Origin: Isoptericola sp. AK164
Lineage (GTDB): Bacteria; Actinomycetota; Actinomycetes; Actinomycetales; Cellulomonadaceae
Reading direction: 5' to 3'
Assembly (NCBI RefSeq): GCF_029643425.1
Contig: NZ_CP119106.1
Location: 1,364,001-1,428,000, forward strand
DNA: 64,000 nt
Made by a program: the position numbers and the translations under genes. A model generated the notes under the pieces. The model was given only the letters and a program-made list of their open reading frames with translations, did no database searches and was not told the origin of the DNA. This document shows positions 39,005 to 47,450 of the stretch, one piece after another (the stretch's first letter is position 1; each line of letters starts with the position of its first letter).

Positions 39005-40345
39005 ATGAGCCAGCACCTGCCGCTCGTCGGAGCGGATCAGCCGGGTGCGGAGCTGACCGCCGGGCAGGACGGTGCGACGATCCGTCGCACCGTCCTGCCC
39101 GGCGGTGTGCGTGTGCTCACCGAGCACATGCCGGGGCTGCGCTCGGCCACCGTCGGCGCCTGGGTCGGCGTCGGGTCCCGCGACGAGACGGACGGGCACC
39201 ACGGGTCGACCCACTTCCTGGAGCACCTGCTGTTCAAGGGCACGGCACGACGCACGGCCCTGGACATCGCCGAGGCGTTCGACGCCGTCGGGGGCGAGGC
39301 CAACGCGGCGACCGGCAAGGAGCACACGTGCTACTACGCCCGGGTGCTCGACGCCGACGTCCCGATGGCGGTCGACGTCGTCAGCGACATGATGACGTCG
39401 GCCCGGCTGGACCCGGACGAGCTCGAGACGGAGCGGGGAGTCATCCTCGAGGAGCTCGCCATGGCCGAGGACGACCCGGGCGACCTCGTGCACGAGCGGT
39501 TCGCCGCCGCCGTGCTCGGCAGCCACCCGCTCGGCCGTCCCATCGGTGGCACCCCCGAGGCGATCCGCGGCGTGCCGCGCGACGCCGTCTGGGAGCACTA
39601 CCGGTGGCACTACCGTCCCGAGACCCTCGTCGTCGCGGCGGCCGGCGGGGTGGACCACGACCGGCTCGTCGGTCAGGTCGGCGAGACGCTGTCCGCCGGC
39701 GGCTGGGACCTGTCCGGCACCGCGGGCCCGCGGGAGCGCCGCTCCGGCGCTCCGGAGTCCGACGGCGTGCCGGCCGAGGGCGCCGAGGTCACGGTGCGGC
39801 GCCCCACCGAGCAGGCGAACGTGATCCTGGGCACCACCGGGCTCAGCGCGACCGACGAGCGCCGCTTCACCATGACGGTGCTCAACGCGGTGCTGGGCGG
39901 CAGCATGTCGTCGCGGCTGTTCCAGGAGATCCGCGAGAAGCGGGGTCTGGCGTACGCGACCTACTCCTTCGCCCAGGGGCACGGCGGCCTGGGGACCTTC
40001 GGGCTCTACGCCGGGTGCGCTCCGGCCCGTACCGACGAGGTCGTGGCGATGCTCGGCGCCGAGCTCGACCGACTGGCCGAGGACGGCATCACCGCCGCCG
40101 AGCTCGAGCGCTCGGTGGGCCAGCTCTCCGGCGGGCTCGTGCTCGGCCTGGAGGACACGGGGTCGCGGATGAGCCGGCTGGGCAGGTCGGAGCTCGTCCT
40201 CGGTGAGCTGATGACCGTCGACGAGTCGCTGCAGCGCATCCGGGCCGTCACCCGCGAGGACGTCCGGGAGCTGGCCGCCGACCTGGCCGGGCGTCCGCGG
40301 TCGGTCGTGCGGGTGGGACCTTTCGCAGAACAGGGAGAGCAGTGA
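39005..40345 (+). CDS. M16 family zinc metallopeptidase
   Basis: This 446-residue protein has the inverted zinc motif HxxEH at residues 70-74 (STHFLEHLLFKG) and the downstream Glu in the TERGVILEELAM region, so it looks catalytically intact. It is the soluble processing-peptidase type with two repeated halves. The substrate is unknown; in actinobacteria the gene sits after pnp. It starts 8 nt after pnp and its stop overlaps the dapB start, so pnp-M16-dapB is likely one operon. Confidence 0.92.
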   Translation: MSQHLPLVGADQPGAELTAGQDGATIRRTVLPGGVRVLTEHMPGLRSATVGAWVGVGSRDETDGHHGSTHFLEHLLFKGTARRTALDIAEAFDAVGGEANAATGKEHTCYYARVLDADVPMAVDVVSDMMTSARLDPDELETERGVILEELAMAEDDPGDLVHERFAAAVLGSHPLGRPIGGTPEAIRGVPRDAVWEHYRWHYRPETLVVAAAGGVDHDRLVGQVGETLSAGGWDLSGTAGPRERRSGAPESDGVPAEGAEVTVRRPTEQANVILGTTGLSATDERRFTMTVLNAVLGGSMSSRLFQEIREKRGLAYATYSFAQGHGGLGTFGLYAGCAPARTDEVVAMLGAELDRLAEDGITAAELERSVGQLSGGLVLGLEDTGSRMSRLGRSELVLGELMTVDESLQRIRAVTREDVRELAADLAGRPRSVVRVGPFAEQGEQ

Positions 40346-41121
40346 GCATGAGCAGCGCGACCAGGGTGGCCGTCATCGGTGCGGCCGGACGGATGGGCAG
40401 CCAGACGTGCGCCGCGGTGGAGGCCGCCGAGGACCTCGAGCTCGTGGCCCGCGTCGACGCCGGTGACGACGTCGCGGCGACGGTCCGCGACTCCGGCGCC
40501 CAGGTGGCCGTGGACTTCACCGTCCCGGCGGTCACCGAGGCCAACGTGCACGCGGCGCTCGACGCCGGTGCCCACGTCGTGGTCGGGACGACCGGCTGGG
40601 ACGACGACTCGCGCGGCCGGGTCACCGAGCACCTCGAACGGCTCGCCGCCGGGCAGGTGGGCGACGGGCCCGGTGTGCTCATCGCGCCGAACTTCGGCCT
40701 GTCCGCCGTGCTGGCCATGACGTTCGCGGCCAAGGCGGCCCGGTACTTCGAGTCCGCCGAGGTCGTCGAGCTGCACCACCCGAACAAGGTCGACGCCCCG
40801 TCGGGCACGGCCCGGCACACGGCGGCCGCGATCGCCGCGGCGCGCGCGGACGCCGGCCTCGGGGCCTCGCCCGACGCGACCCAGGACGGCTGGGAGGCGC
40901 GGGGTGCCGACGTCGACGGCGTGCGGGTGCACGCGGTCCGGCTGCGCGGCCTGGTGGCCCACGAGGAGATCCTGTTCGGCAACGCCGGGGAGCAGCTGAC
41001 GATCCGCCAGGACTCGTTCGACCGGGCCTCGTTCATGCCGGGCGTGCTGCTGGCGGTGCGCGAGGTCGGGTCGCGCCCGGGTCTGACGGTCGGGCTCGAG
41101 CACGTGCTGGACCTGTCGTGA
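40342..41121 (+). CDS. dapB: 4-hydroxy-tetrahydrodipicolinate reductase
   Basis: This 259-residue NAD(P)H enzyme acts in lysine and diaminopimelate synthesis. Motifs: VAVIGAAGRMGSQTC (nucleotide binding), VDFTVPAV, and the catalytic loop VELHHPNKVDAPSGTA. GTG 40342 overlaps the M16 stop (GTGA); ATG 40348 is a possible alternative. dapA, the preceding pathway enzyme, lies 10.5 kb downstream at 51673. Confidence 0.97.
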   Translation: MSMSSATRVAVIGAAGRMGSQTCAAVEAAEDLELVARVDAGDDVAATVRDSGAQVAVDFTVPAVTEANVHAALDAGAHVVVGTTGWDDDSRGRVTEHLERLAAGQVGDGPGVLIAPNFGLSAVLAMTFAAKAARYFESAEVVELHHPNKVDAPSGTARHTAAAIAAARADAGLGASPDATQDGWEARGADVDGVRVHAVRLRGLVAHEEILFGNAGEQLTIRQDSFDRASFMPGVLLAVREVGSRPGLTVGLEHVLDLS

Positions 41122-41600
41122 CCACCGAGGACGGCTCCTCGCCGCCCGCCCGGAGGCGTCCGCCGCGGGGACTGGTCGGCGCGCTGGCGGTGACGTTCCT
41201 GCTGGCGATCTACGTCTGGGCGATCGCCGGGCGCGGCGTGGCGATGGTGGCCAGCGGCGAGCCCGTGCTCGTCGCCATCGGTGCCGCCGCGCTGGTCGTC
41301 CCGCTGCTCGTCGTGGGGCTCATCGCGCGCGAGTTCTGGCTCGCGGCCCGCGTCCAGCGGATGGCCGACGTCCTCGCCGACGCCGGGGAGCTCCCCGTGG
41401 ACGACCTGCCCCGGTCCCCGGGAGGACGGATCGACCGCGACGCCGCCGACGCCGCCTTCACCGAGGCGCAGGCCGCCGTCGAGGCCGAGCCGGAGAGCTG
41501 GCGGGCCTGGTACCACCTGGCCTTCGCCTACGACGCCGCCCGCGACCGCCGTCGGGCCCGGGCCGCCCTGCGCCGGGCCTCCTCGCTCTTCACGGGCTGA
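41118..41600 (+). CDS. Small membrane protein with C-terminal TPR-like helices
   Basis: The 160-residue protein has two membrane segments (LVGALAVTFLLAIYVWAIAG and PVLVAIGAAALVVPLLVVGL) and a C-terminal helical pair (DAAFTEAQAAVEAEPESWRAWYHLAFAYDAARDRRRARAALRR region) like one TPR unit. The first 15 residues are Arg/Pro-rich and cytosolic. Similar proteins follow dapB in related genera, but no function is known to me. The GTG overlaps the dapB stop by 4 bases. Confidence 0.75.
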   Translation: MTTEDGSSPPARRRPPRGLVGALAVTFLLAIYVWAIAGRGVAMVASGEPVLVAIGAAALVVPLLVVGLIAREFWLAARVQRMADVLADAGELPVDDLPRSPGGRIDRDAADAAFTEAQAAVEAEPESWRAWYHLAFAYDAARDRRRARAALRRASSLFTG

Positions 41601-41604
41601 CGTC

Positions 41605-42138
41605 TCAGCCGGACGGCCACCGGGTCCAGCAGTACAGCTCGTGGCGGACGTCGGCGGCCCGCCAGGCGAGCTCGCCCAGGTCCTCGAGGGAGCGGGCCAG
41701 CGCCGCGGCGTCGCCCGTGTGCTCGACGCGCCGTGCCCACTCGCGGGCTGCCTCGGCGAGCTGCTGCGGGGAGGCGGCCGCCAGGTGGTCGGCGAGCTCG
41801 GCGGCCACCGTCACGACGAACGGACCCTCGTCCTGCCCGCCGACGACCTGACCGTGCCGGGGATCGGCCGTCACCTCGCCGTAGGGGAGGCCGAAGGTCA
41901 CCTCCGCCAGCACGGCCAGCGCGACGAAGGGGTCGATCGACGGCAGCGCCACCGTGTCGAAGAGCGGCTCGCCGGACCCTCGCGTCGGCGTGCTCGGCCC
42001 GGTCTCGACGTGCAGCACCGTCGCGGCGAGCGCGTCGGACGGCGCGGCGAAGTAGTCGGTGAGCATCGGTTCCGTCGGGCTCGCCAGACGCCGGTGCCTG
42101 GTGCTGGATCGTGCGGACCGTTCTCCGACGTCGGACAT
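41605..42138 (-). CDS. Conserved hypothetical protein
   Basis: This 177-residue soluble protein was not assigned to a named family. It begins its conserved-looking part at MLTDYFAAPSDALAATVLH (residue 25), followed by VDTVALPSIDPFVALAVL-like text and a Trp-rich end (YCWTRWP). CAGGCT (42150-42145) ends 6 nt before ATG 42138, supporting this start; ATG 42066 is the alternative. No membrane or signal sequence. It is convergent with the preceding gene (4-nt gap) and the first gene of the accessory stretch. Confidence 0.6.
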   Translation of the reverse strand: MSDVGERSARSSTRHRRLASPTEPMLTDYFAAPSDALAATVLHVETGPSTPTRGSGEPLFDTVALPSIDPFVALAVLAEVTFGLPYGEVTADPRHGQVVGGQDEGPFVVTVAAELADHLAAASPQQLAEAAREWARRVEHTGDAAALARSLEDLGELAWRAADVRHELYCWTRWPSG

Positions 42139-42183
42139 GGATCCAGCCTGCCAGCGACGTGCTACGACGTGGTCACGCGGGAG

Positions 42184-43350
42184 TTACCGTGCGGGGTCGC
42201 GCGGGAACGCTCGCCGGGCGACCAGCACCACGACGCCGGCGGCGGCCATGGCCGCCGCCCCGGTCCAGGCGAGGGCGGGGAGTCCCGGGCCGGCGACGAC
42301 GACGGCCCCGACGGCCGCCCCGAGACCGATGCCGAGGTTCGAGGTGGCGTTGACGAACGCGCCCGCGACGTCCGCGCTCGCGCCGCGGGCCCGCAGCGCC
42401 AGGGTCTGGAACGCGGCGGGCACGGCCCCGAACGCAGCGAGCCACACCGCCGCGGCGACCAGCACGGGGAGCCGCTGCGGCAGTGCCAGCCCGAGGACGA
42501 CCAGGGCGAGCACCATCACCCCGACGGTGGCGAGCGTCAGGGCGCGCGGGCGGCGGTCCAGGTAGCGCGCTGCCGCCCAGAGCCCCACGATCCCCAGCGC
42601 GCCGAAGACGAGCAGGGCCGGGCCGACCGCGGCCTCGGTCAGGCCGGTCGCGAGCAGCAGCAGGGAGACGAAGGTGTAGACCGTGTACTGGCCCACGAAC
42701 AGCAGCGTGTTGGTCCCCACGACGATCCCGAGACGCGACCGCCCGCGGTGCGGCGAGCCGCCCGGCGCGACCTGCTCGACCCCGACCGGGGGCAGGAGCC
42801 GCGCGACGAGGAGGGCGGTCAGCGCGCACACGCCGGCGAGCACCGCGAAGGACCACCGCCACCCGACGGCCGCGCCGAGCGACGTGGACAGCGGCACGCC
42901 GAGCACGAACCCGAAGGTGCCGCCGGTGGTCACCAGCGTCACCGCGCGGCCGGTGTACAGCGGCGAGACCAGTCGCGCCGCGTAGGCGATCGAGACCGAG
43001 AAGAACAGCGCGTGCCCGAGCCCGCCGAGCGTCCGTGCCGCGACGACGACGCCGAACGTCGGCGCGACGGCGGCCAGCACGTTCGCGACGGCGTAGACGA
43101 CCACCGTGGTGAGCAGCAGCGGCTTGCGGGCCAGGCGCCGGGTGAGCAGCGTCAGCGGGACCGCGCACGCCGCCACGACGAACGCGTACACGGACACGAG
43201 CAGCCCGGCCGTCGACTCCGGCACCCCGAGGCCGGCCGCGAGCTGCGGCAGCAGCCCGACCGGGAGCACCTCGGTGGTGATGGCGACGAAGTTCGCGACC
43301 GCCAGGATCGTGATCCCCGCCAGGGCGTCGCGGACGGTGCGGTGTTCCAC
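42184..43350 (-). CDS. MFS transporter, DHA1-like drug/sugar efflux type
   Basis: The 388-residue protein has about 12 hydrophobic helices. The N-terminus ITILAVANFVAITTEVLPVGLL is that of the DHA1/AraJ-type efflux family. The loop motif between helices 2 and 3 (LLTRRLARKPLLL) and GGTFGFVLGVPLSTSLG in helix 5 (motif C-like) fit an exporter. Substrate unknown. The start is GTG; CAGGAT ends 6 nt upstream of it. It reads in the same direction as the GH3-permease pair but with a 67-nt gap and its own promoter-like element. Confidence 0.83.
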   Translation of the reverse strand: MEHRTVRDALAGITILAVANFVAITTEVLPVGLLPQLAAGLGVPESTAGLLVSVYAFVVAACAVPLTLLTRRLARKPLLLTTVVVYAVANVLAAVAPTFGVVVAARTLGGLGHALFFSVSIAYAARLVSPLYTGRAVTLVTTGGTFGFVLGVPLSTSLGAAVGWRWSFAVLAGVCALTALLVARLLPPVGVEQVAPGGSPHRGRSRLGIVVGTNTLLFVGQYTVYTFVSLLLLATGLTEAAVGPALLVFGALGIVGLWAAARYLDRRPRALTLATVGVMVLALVVLGLALPQRLPVLVAAAVWLAAFGAVPAAFQTLALRARGASADVAGAFVNATSNLGIGLGAAVGAVVVAGPGLPALAWTGAAAMAAAGVVVLVARRAFPRDPAR

Positions 43351-43417
43351 CGGCTCATCCTGTCACCGGTGCGGCGACCGCGACCGCCCGGGGGGCGGCC
43401 GCGGGACGGCACGCAGC

Positions 43418-45289
43418 TCAGACCGACAGGCCGTGACCGCAGCGGAACAGCGGGTCCGCGGTGTCGAACGGCACGTCCTCCCGGGAGGCCTCGACGGCGG
43501 CCATCGAGCGGGGCAGGTCGAACGGCAGCCTGCCCTCGGGCCGCACGACGCCGGTCAGGGCGTCGAGCAGCGCGCCGGTGGAGGCCCCGAAGTTCGCCAC
43601 GAGCGACCCCGTCGACCCCAGGGCGTCGAGCACGGGGGCGAGGACCGCCGGGCGGTCGAGGTAGACGTCCACGACGGTCGGGACCCGGGACGAGACCGCG
43701 GCGACGTGGGAGAGCACCTCGGCGGGGAAGTCCAGGGACCCCGCGTGGAAGAACGCCTCGAAGCCGTCCCCGCGTGCCTCGTAGGGTGCCTTGAGGCGCA
43801 GCAGCGCCACGTCGGCCTCCTCCGGCGAGTCGACGAGGGTCACCAGGCCGGGGGAGACGTCGGTGACGTCGTCGGCCCCCTCGAGCCAGACGCGCAGGCC
43901 GCGAGCGGCCGGCAGTGCCGCCGGACCCCTCCGGGCGGCGGACAGGACCGTCACCGAGCGGGACTGGGCCCGGCGCCCTGCCGCGACGAGCTCGGGATGC
44001 CCGACGACGGCGCTCGCGGCGTCGACGTCCACGTACCGGGCGTCGTCGAACAGCCCGAGGACGAACTTCTCGCGCAGCAGGCGGGCGACGGAGACGTCCA
44101 GCCGCTCCTCGGGGACCCGGCCGGTGCGGACGAGCTCGACGACGAGCTCGGGGCAGGCCTCGCCGCCGAGCTGGTCGGCTCCGGCGGCGAGGATCCTCTC
44201 GACCCGCTCGAGCGGGTCGAGGCCCTCGACGCCCCACGCGCGGGCGGGGTACTCGGTGCCGAGGATCTCGGCGTCGTTGACCAGGCCCCAGTCCGTGCAG
44301 ACGATGCCGTCGAACCCGAGACGCTCGCGCAGCAGCCCGGTGAGGACCTGCCGGTTGAAGGCGAAGCCGACGGGTTCGACCGCCTCGCCGTCGACCTCGA
44401 GGCCCACCGGCATGCCGTAGTAGGGCATCATCTGGCGGGTGCCGGCGGCGATGAGCTCGGTGAACGGTGCGAGGTGCGTGGCGAAGGCGCCGCCCGGGTA
44501 GACCTGCTCGCGCCCGTAGGCGAAGTGGGGGTCCTCGCCGTCGGCCTGCGGGCCGCCACCGAGGAAGTGCTTGGTCATGGTCGACAAGGAGGACGGGCCG
44601 AAGGTGCCGGGCAGCCCGGCGCGGCGTGCGACCGCACCGGTGCCCTGCAGCCCGTGGACGGCGGCGGCGCCGAGCCGTCCGGCGGCCGCGGGGTCCTCGC
44701 CGAAGGTCCCCGCGGCCCGCGACCAGCGGGGTTCCGTGGCGAGGTCCACCTGCGGGTGCAGCGCGGTGCGGATCCCCACGGCCAGGTACTCGCGCCGCAC
44801 GGCGTCGGCCTGCTCCTCCACGAGCCCGGGGTCGCCGACGGCCGCCAGGCCCGGCGTCTCGGGCCACTGCGAGAACGGGCCGGCCAGCAGCGCCGTGCCG
44901 GGGTTGTCGGTGAACGCGTGGCGCGGGTCGCTGGACACCGTCACCGGGATGCCCAGCCGCGTCGAGGCGGCGAGGTCCTGGAGCCGGTTGTGCCAGCGGG
45001 CGAACTCCTCGGCGGTCGCCGGCGAGGCGAGCACGTTGAAGTGCGTCATGTGCCGACCCAGGAGCATGTCGCTGGTGGCGGGCACGCCCATGGGCGAGGG
45101 CTCCTCGGCGAGGGTGCCGCCGGGGCCGGTCTCGATCATCGTGTGGAAGAGCTGGCCGGCCTTCTCGGCCACCGTCATCCGACCCAGCAGGTCGGTGACG
45201 CGCTCGCCGACGGGGCGGGTCCGGTCCCGGTACGGGGCGTCCGGCGGGACGGCCCCGGTCCCCACGGCGTCGTCGGTCGCGGTCCTCAA
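43418..45289 (-). CDS. Glycoside hydrolase family 3 protein (beta-glucosidase/xylosidase type)
   Basis: This 623-residue enzyme has the GH3 TIM barrel with KH-containing motif MTKHFLGGGPQADGEDPH (Lys240-His241), the nucleophile Asp333 in GIVCTDWG, and the (alpha/beta)6 sandwich domain (about 410-623) ending RLPFDLPRSM. No signal peptide, so it is cytosolic and probably splits an imported disaccharide. The start is TTG 45289, overlapping the permease stop (TTGA); GTG 45265 is an alternative. The exact sugar is not visible. Confidence 0.88.
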   Translation of the reverse strand: MRTATDDAVGTGAVPPDAPYRDRTRPVGERVTDLLGRMTVAEKAGQLFHTMIETGPGGTLAEEPSPMGVPATSDMLLGRHMTHFNVLASPATAEEFARWHNRLQDLAASTRLGIPVTVSSDPRHAFTDNPGTALLAGPFSQWPETPGLAAVGDPGLVEEQADAVRREYLAVGIRTALHPQVDLATEPRWSRAAGTFGEDPAAAGRLGAAAVHGLQGTGAVARRAGLPGTFGPSSLSTMTKHFLGGGPQADGEDPHFAYGREQVYPGGAFATHLAPFTELIAAGTRQMMPYYGMPVGLEVDGEAVEPVGFAFNRQVLTGLLRERLGFDGIVCTDWGLVNDAEILGTEYPARAWGVEGLDPLERVERILAAGADQLGGEACPELVVELVRTGRVPEERLDVSVARLLREKFVLGLFDDARYVDVDAASAVVGHPELVAAGRRAQSRSVTVLSAARRGPAALPAARGLRVWLEGADDVTDVSPGLVTLVDSPEEADVALLRLKAPYEARGDGFEAFFHAGSLDFPAEVLSHVAAVSSRVPTVVDVYLDRPAVLAPVLDALGSTGSLVANFGASTGALLDALTGVVRPEGRLPFDLPRSMAAVEASREDVPFDTADPLFRCGHGLSV

Positions 45290-46575
45290 CGCACGCCCTT
45301 GATGCGGTAGACGAGCACGGCGCCGAAGAAGGCGACGAACGCTCCGAAGAGGAACCAGGCGGTGTAGCCGCCGATGCCGACGGCCGTGCCGACGGCGATG
45401 ATGCTGGGGGCCATCGCCGGGGCGAGCGACTGGGGCAGGGCGTTGGCGATGTTGAGCACCCCGAGGTCCTTGGCGGCGTCCTCCGCGTTCGGCAGCACCT
45501 GGGTGGCCAGGGCCTGGTCCACCGAGAGGAACGAGCCGGCGCCGAAGCCGACGACGCCCTGGGCGACCACGACCATCGCCACCGACGGGGCCAGCGCGAG
45601 GAGCAGGAGACCGAGCACCATCACCAGACCGGCGGCGGTGACGAAGGGGCGGCGCTTGCCGAGCTTGTCCGACAGCCAGCCGCCCAGGGGGCTCGAGACG
45701 AGCATGGCCACGGTGGAGGCCATGTTGGCCGCCAGGATGACCTCGGTCGCCTCGGCCTCGGCCAGGCCGAAGGTGTCGGTCAGGTAGTAGGGGATGTAGG
45801 TCGCGATGCCGGCGTAGCCGAACATGACGAAGAACTTCGTCAGCCAGGTCCAGCCGAAGTCCCGGTGGGTGCGGGGGTCGAAGACGAAGGAGCCGAAGAA
45901 CTCCTTGACGCGGAAGGGCTCCACGGGCGGGACGGTGCGCACGACGTCGTCGAGCACGACGGCGAACACGATGCTCGCCACGGTGGCGACCAGGCCGGGC
46001 AGCAGGAACCGCCACAGGTCGGCGGCGACGAGGTTGGCGAGCACCGAGGCGCCGAGGATGGCCAGCGGCGTGCCGATGCCGATGAGCGCGGAGTAGCGCC
46101 CGCGGCGGGCGGGGGCGACCTGGTCGTGCAGGGTCGCGATGATCGCGGCCAGTGCCCCGTTGTAGGCGGCCTGCGCCAGGCACCACGCGACCAGGACCAT
46201 CGGCACCGACTCGGTCACGCCGATCACCGCCATGGCCAGGGTCCCGACGAGAGAGCCGCCGACGATGAACGGCCGCCGCTTGCCGAAGCGCGCCGTGGAG
46301 CGGTCCGACAGCCGGCCGGCCAGCGGGTTCGCGACGAGGGCGAACGCGGCGCCGACGCCGAGCACGAGCCCGAGGCTGCCGACGGCGCCCTCGGGGTCGA
46401 TGTGCTGGATCTTGAACGCCATGGCGACCATCACCGGGGTGAACAGCGCGAAGTACACGCCGAACGCCGCGATCGTCAGGCCGGATCCGTAGCCGCGCGG
46501 CGTCGTCGCCGGACCGGGGTCCTGGGACAGTGCCCGGCCGTCGGCCGGGGTGGGGGTGGCGGTCATGGTGGACAT
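45286..46575 (-). CDS. MFS sugar permease (GPH/SLC45-like)
   Basis: This 429-residue protein has 12 hydrophobic helices. Loop motifs GRLSDRSTARFGKRRPFIVGG and GWLSDKLGKRRPFVTAAG, one in each half, are typical of sugar-cation symporters of the SLC45/GPH group. Co-translation with a GH3 glycosidase suggests it imports the glycoside the enzyme cleaves. The ATG follows GAGGATGTCCACC. Two TetR-type operators lie 28-67 nt upstream, so expression is probably repressed by the divergent regulator. Confidence 0.85.
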   Translation of the reverse strand: MSTMTATPTPADGRALSQDPGPATTPRGYGSGLTIAAFGVYFALFTPVMVAMAFKIQHIDPEGAVGSLGLVLGVGAAFALVANPLAGRLSDRSTARFGKRRPFIVGGSLVGTLAMAVIGVTESVPMVLVAWCLAQAAYNGALAAIIATLHDQVAPARRGRYSALIGIGTPLAILGASVLANLVAADLWRFLLPGLVATVASIVFAVVLDDVVRTVPPVEPFRVKEFFGSFVFDPRTHRDFGWTWLTKFFVMFGYAGIATYIPYYLTDTFGLAEAEATEVILAANMASTVAMLVSSPLGGWLSDKLGKRRPFVTAAGLVMVLGLLLLALAPSVAMVVVAQGVVGFGAGSFLSVDQALATQVLPNAEDAAKDLGVLNIANALPQSLAPAMAPSIIAVGTAVGIGGYTAWFLFGAFVAFFGAVLVYRIKGVR

Positions 46576-46603
46576 CCTCGTCGTCGGGGTCGGAACCCAT
46601 TAC

Positions 46604-46642
46604 TTACCAACTGGTCGGGACCTATGGTTACCGATTGGTCGG
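46604..46642. promoter_or_regulatory. Duplicated TetR-type operator between permease and regulator
   Basis: TTACCAACTGGTCGG (46604-46618) and TTACCGATTGGTCGG (46628-46642) are direct repeats 24 bp apart; each has an internal dyad ACC-N4-GGT. On the minus strand, TTGCGC and TAACCA with a 17-bp spacer form a plausible promoter for the permease, with one repeat between the hexamers and one just downstream. The regulator starts 50 bp away on the plus strand. Binding by that TetR is inferred. Confidence 0.65.
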
Positions 46643-46692
46643 GTTCTGCGCAACCCTGGCATGATGGTGGCCGTGACGGACGAAGGAGTGCG

Positions 46693-47349
46693 ATGACGAC
46701 CACCGGTACGACACCCCAGGCCAGCGGCTCGCGGGCCGGTGGCTACGCGCGCGGTCGCCGGAAGCGCGAGCAGATCCTGCAGGCCGCGATCTCGCTGTTC
46801 GGCGAGGCCGGCTTCCACGGCACCTCCCTGCGCGACATCGCCGCGGCCGCGGGGATCTCCCACCCCGGGCTGCTGCACCACTTCCCGACCAAGGCGGCGG
46901 TGCTGGAGGCGCTGCTGGAGCACCGGGACGAGGTCGACGAGGCGGACCTCGAGGCGGAGCTGGACCAGGGCACCGACTTCTTCGCCGCGATGATCCACCT
47001 CGTGGAGCGCAACGCGCTGCGCCCGGCGATCGTCGACCTCTACACCTCCGTCGCCGCCGAGGCGACGTCCCCGGACCACCCCGCGCACGCCTACTTCGAG
47101 CAGCGGTACGCCGCCACCGTCGCGCGGATGCTCGAGGAGCTGGAGACCCGGCGGGACGCCGGCGGCCTGCGCCCCGGCATCGACCTGGAGGCCTCCGCCC
47201 GCTCGATCGTCGCCATCATGGACGGGATGCAGCTGCAGTGGCTGCTCGCCCGCGACCTCCCGCGGGCGCAGCGGCCGGACATGGCCGGTGCCCTGCGGGC
47301 CTACCTCGACCTCGTCCTCGTGCCCGAGGATGCCCGCGCGGCGGACTGA
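46693..47349 (+). CDS. TetR family transcriptional regulator
   Basis: This 218-residue protein has a TetR helix-turn-helix near residues 22-70 (RKREQILQAAISLFGEAGFH GTSLRDIAAAAGISHPGLLHHF). The C-terminal ligand domain is helical with a conserved-looking end MDGMQLQWLLARDL as in sugar-utilisation repressors. The ATG follows CGAAGGAGTGCG, a good ribosome binding site. It is divergent from the permease-GH3 operon and likely represses it and itself through the operators at 46604-46642; the inducer may be a glycoside. Confidence 0.88.
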   Translation: MTTTGTTPQASGSRAGGYARGRRKREQILQAAISLFGEAGFHGTSLRDIAAAAGISHPGLLHHFPTKAAVLEALLEHRDEVDEADLEAELDQGTDFFAAMIHLVERNALRPAIVDLYTSVAAEATSPDHPAHAYFEQRYAATVARMLEELETRRDAGGLRPGIDLEASARSIVAIMDGMQLQWLLARDLPRAQRPDMAGALRAYLDLVLVPEDARAAD

Positions 47350-47450
47350 CGGGCGGCGGCCCCGAGGCGTGCCTCCTGCGCCTCCCGGGCGCGCCGGCAC
47401 GCGGGCGCCTAGCATGGCCGCAGGTCAGCAGGCATCGACGAAGGGCTCGC

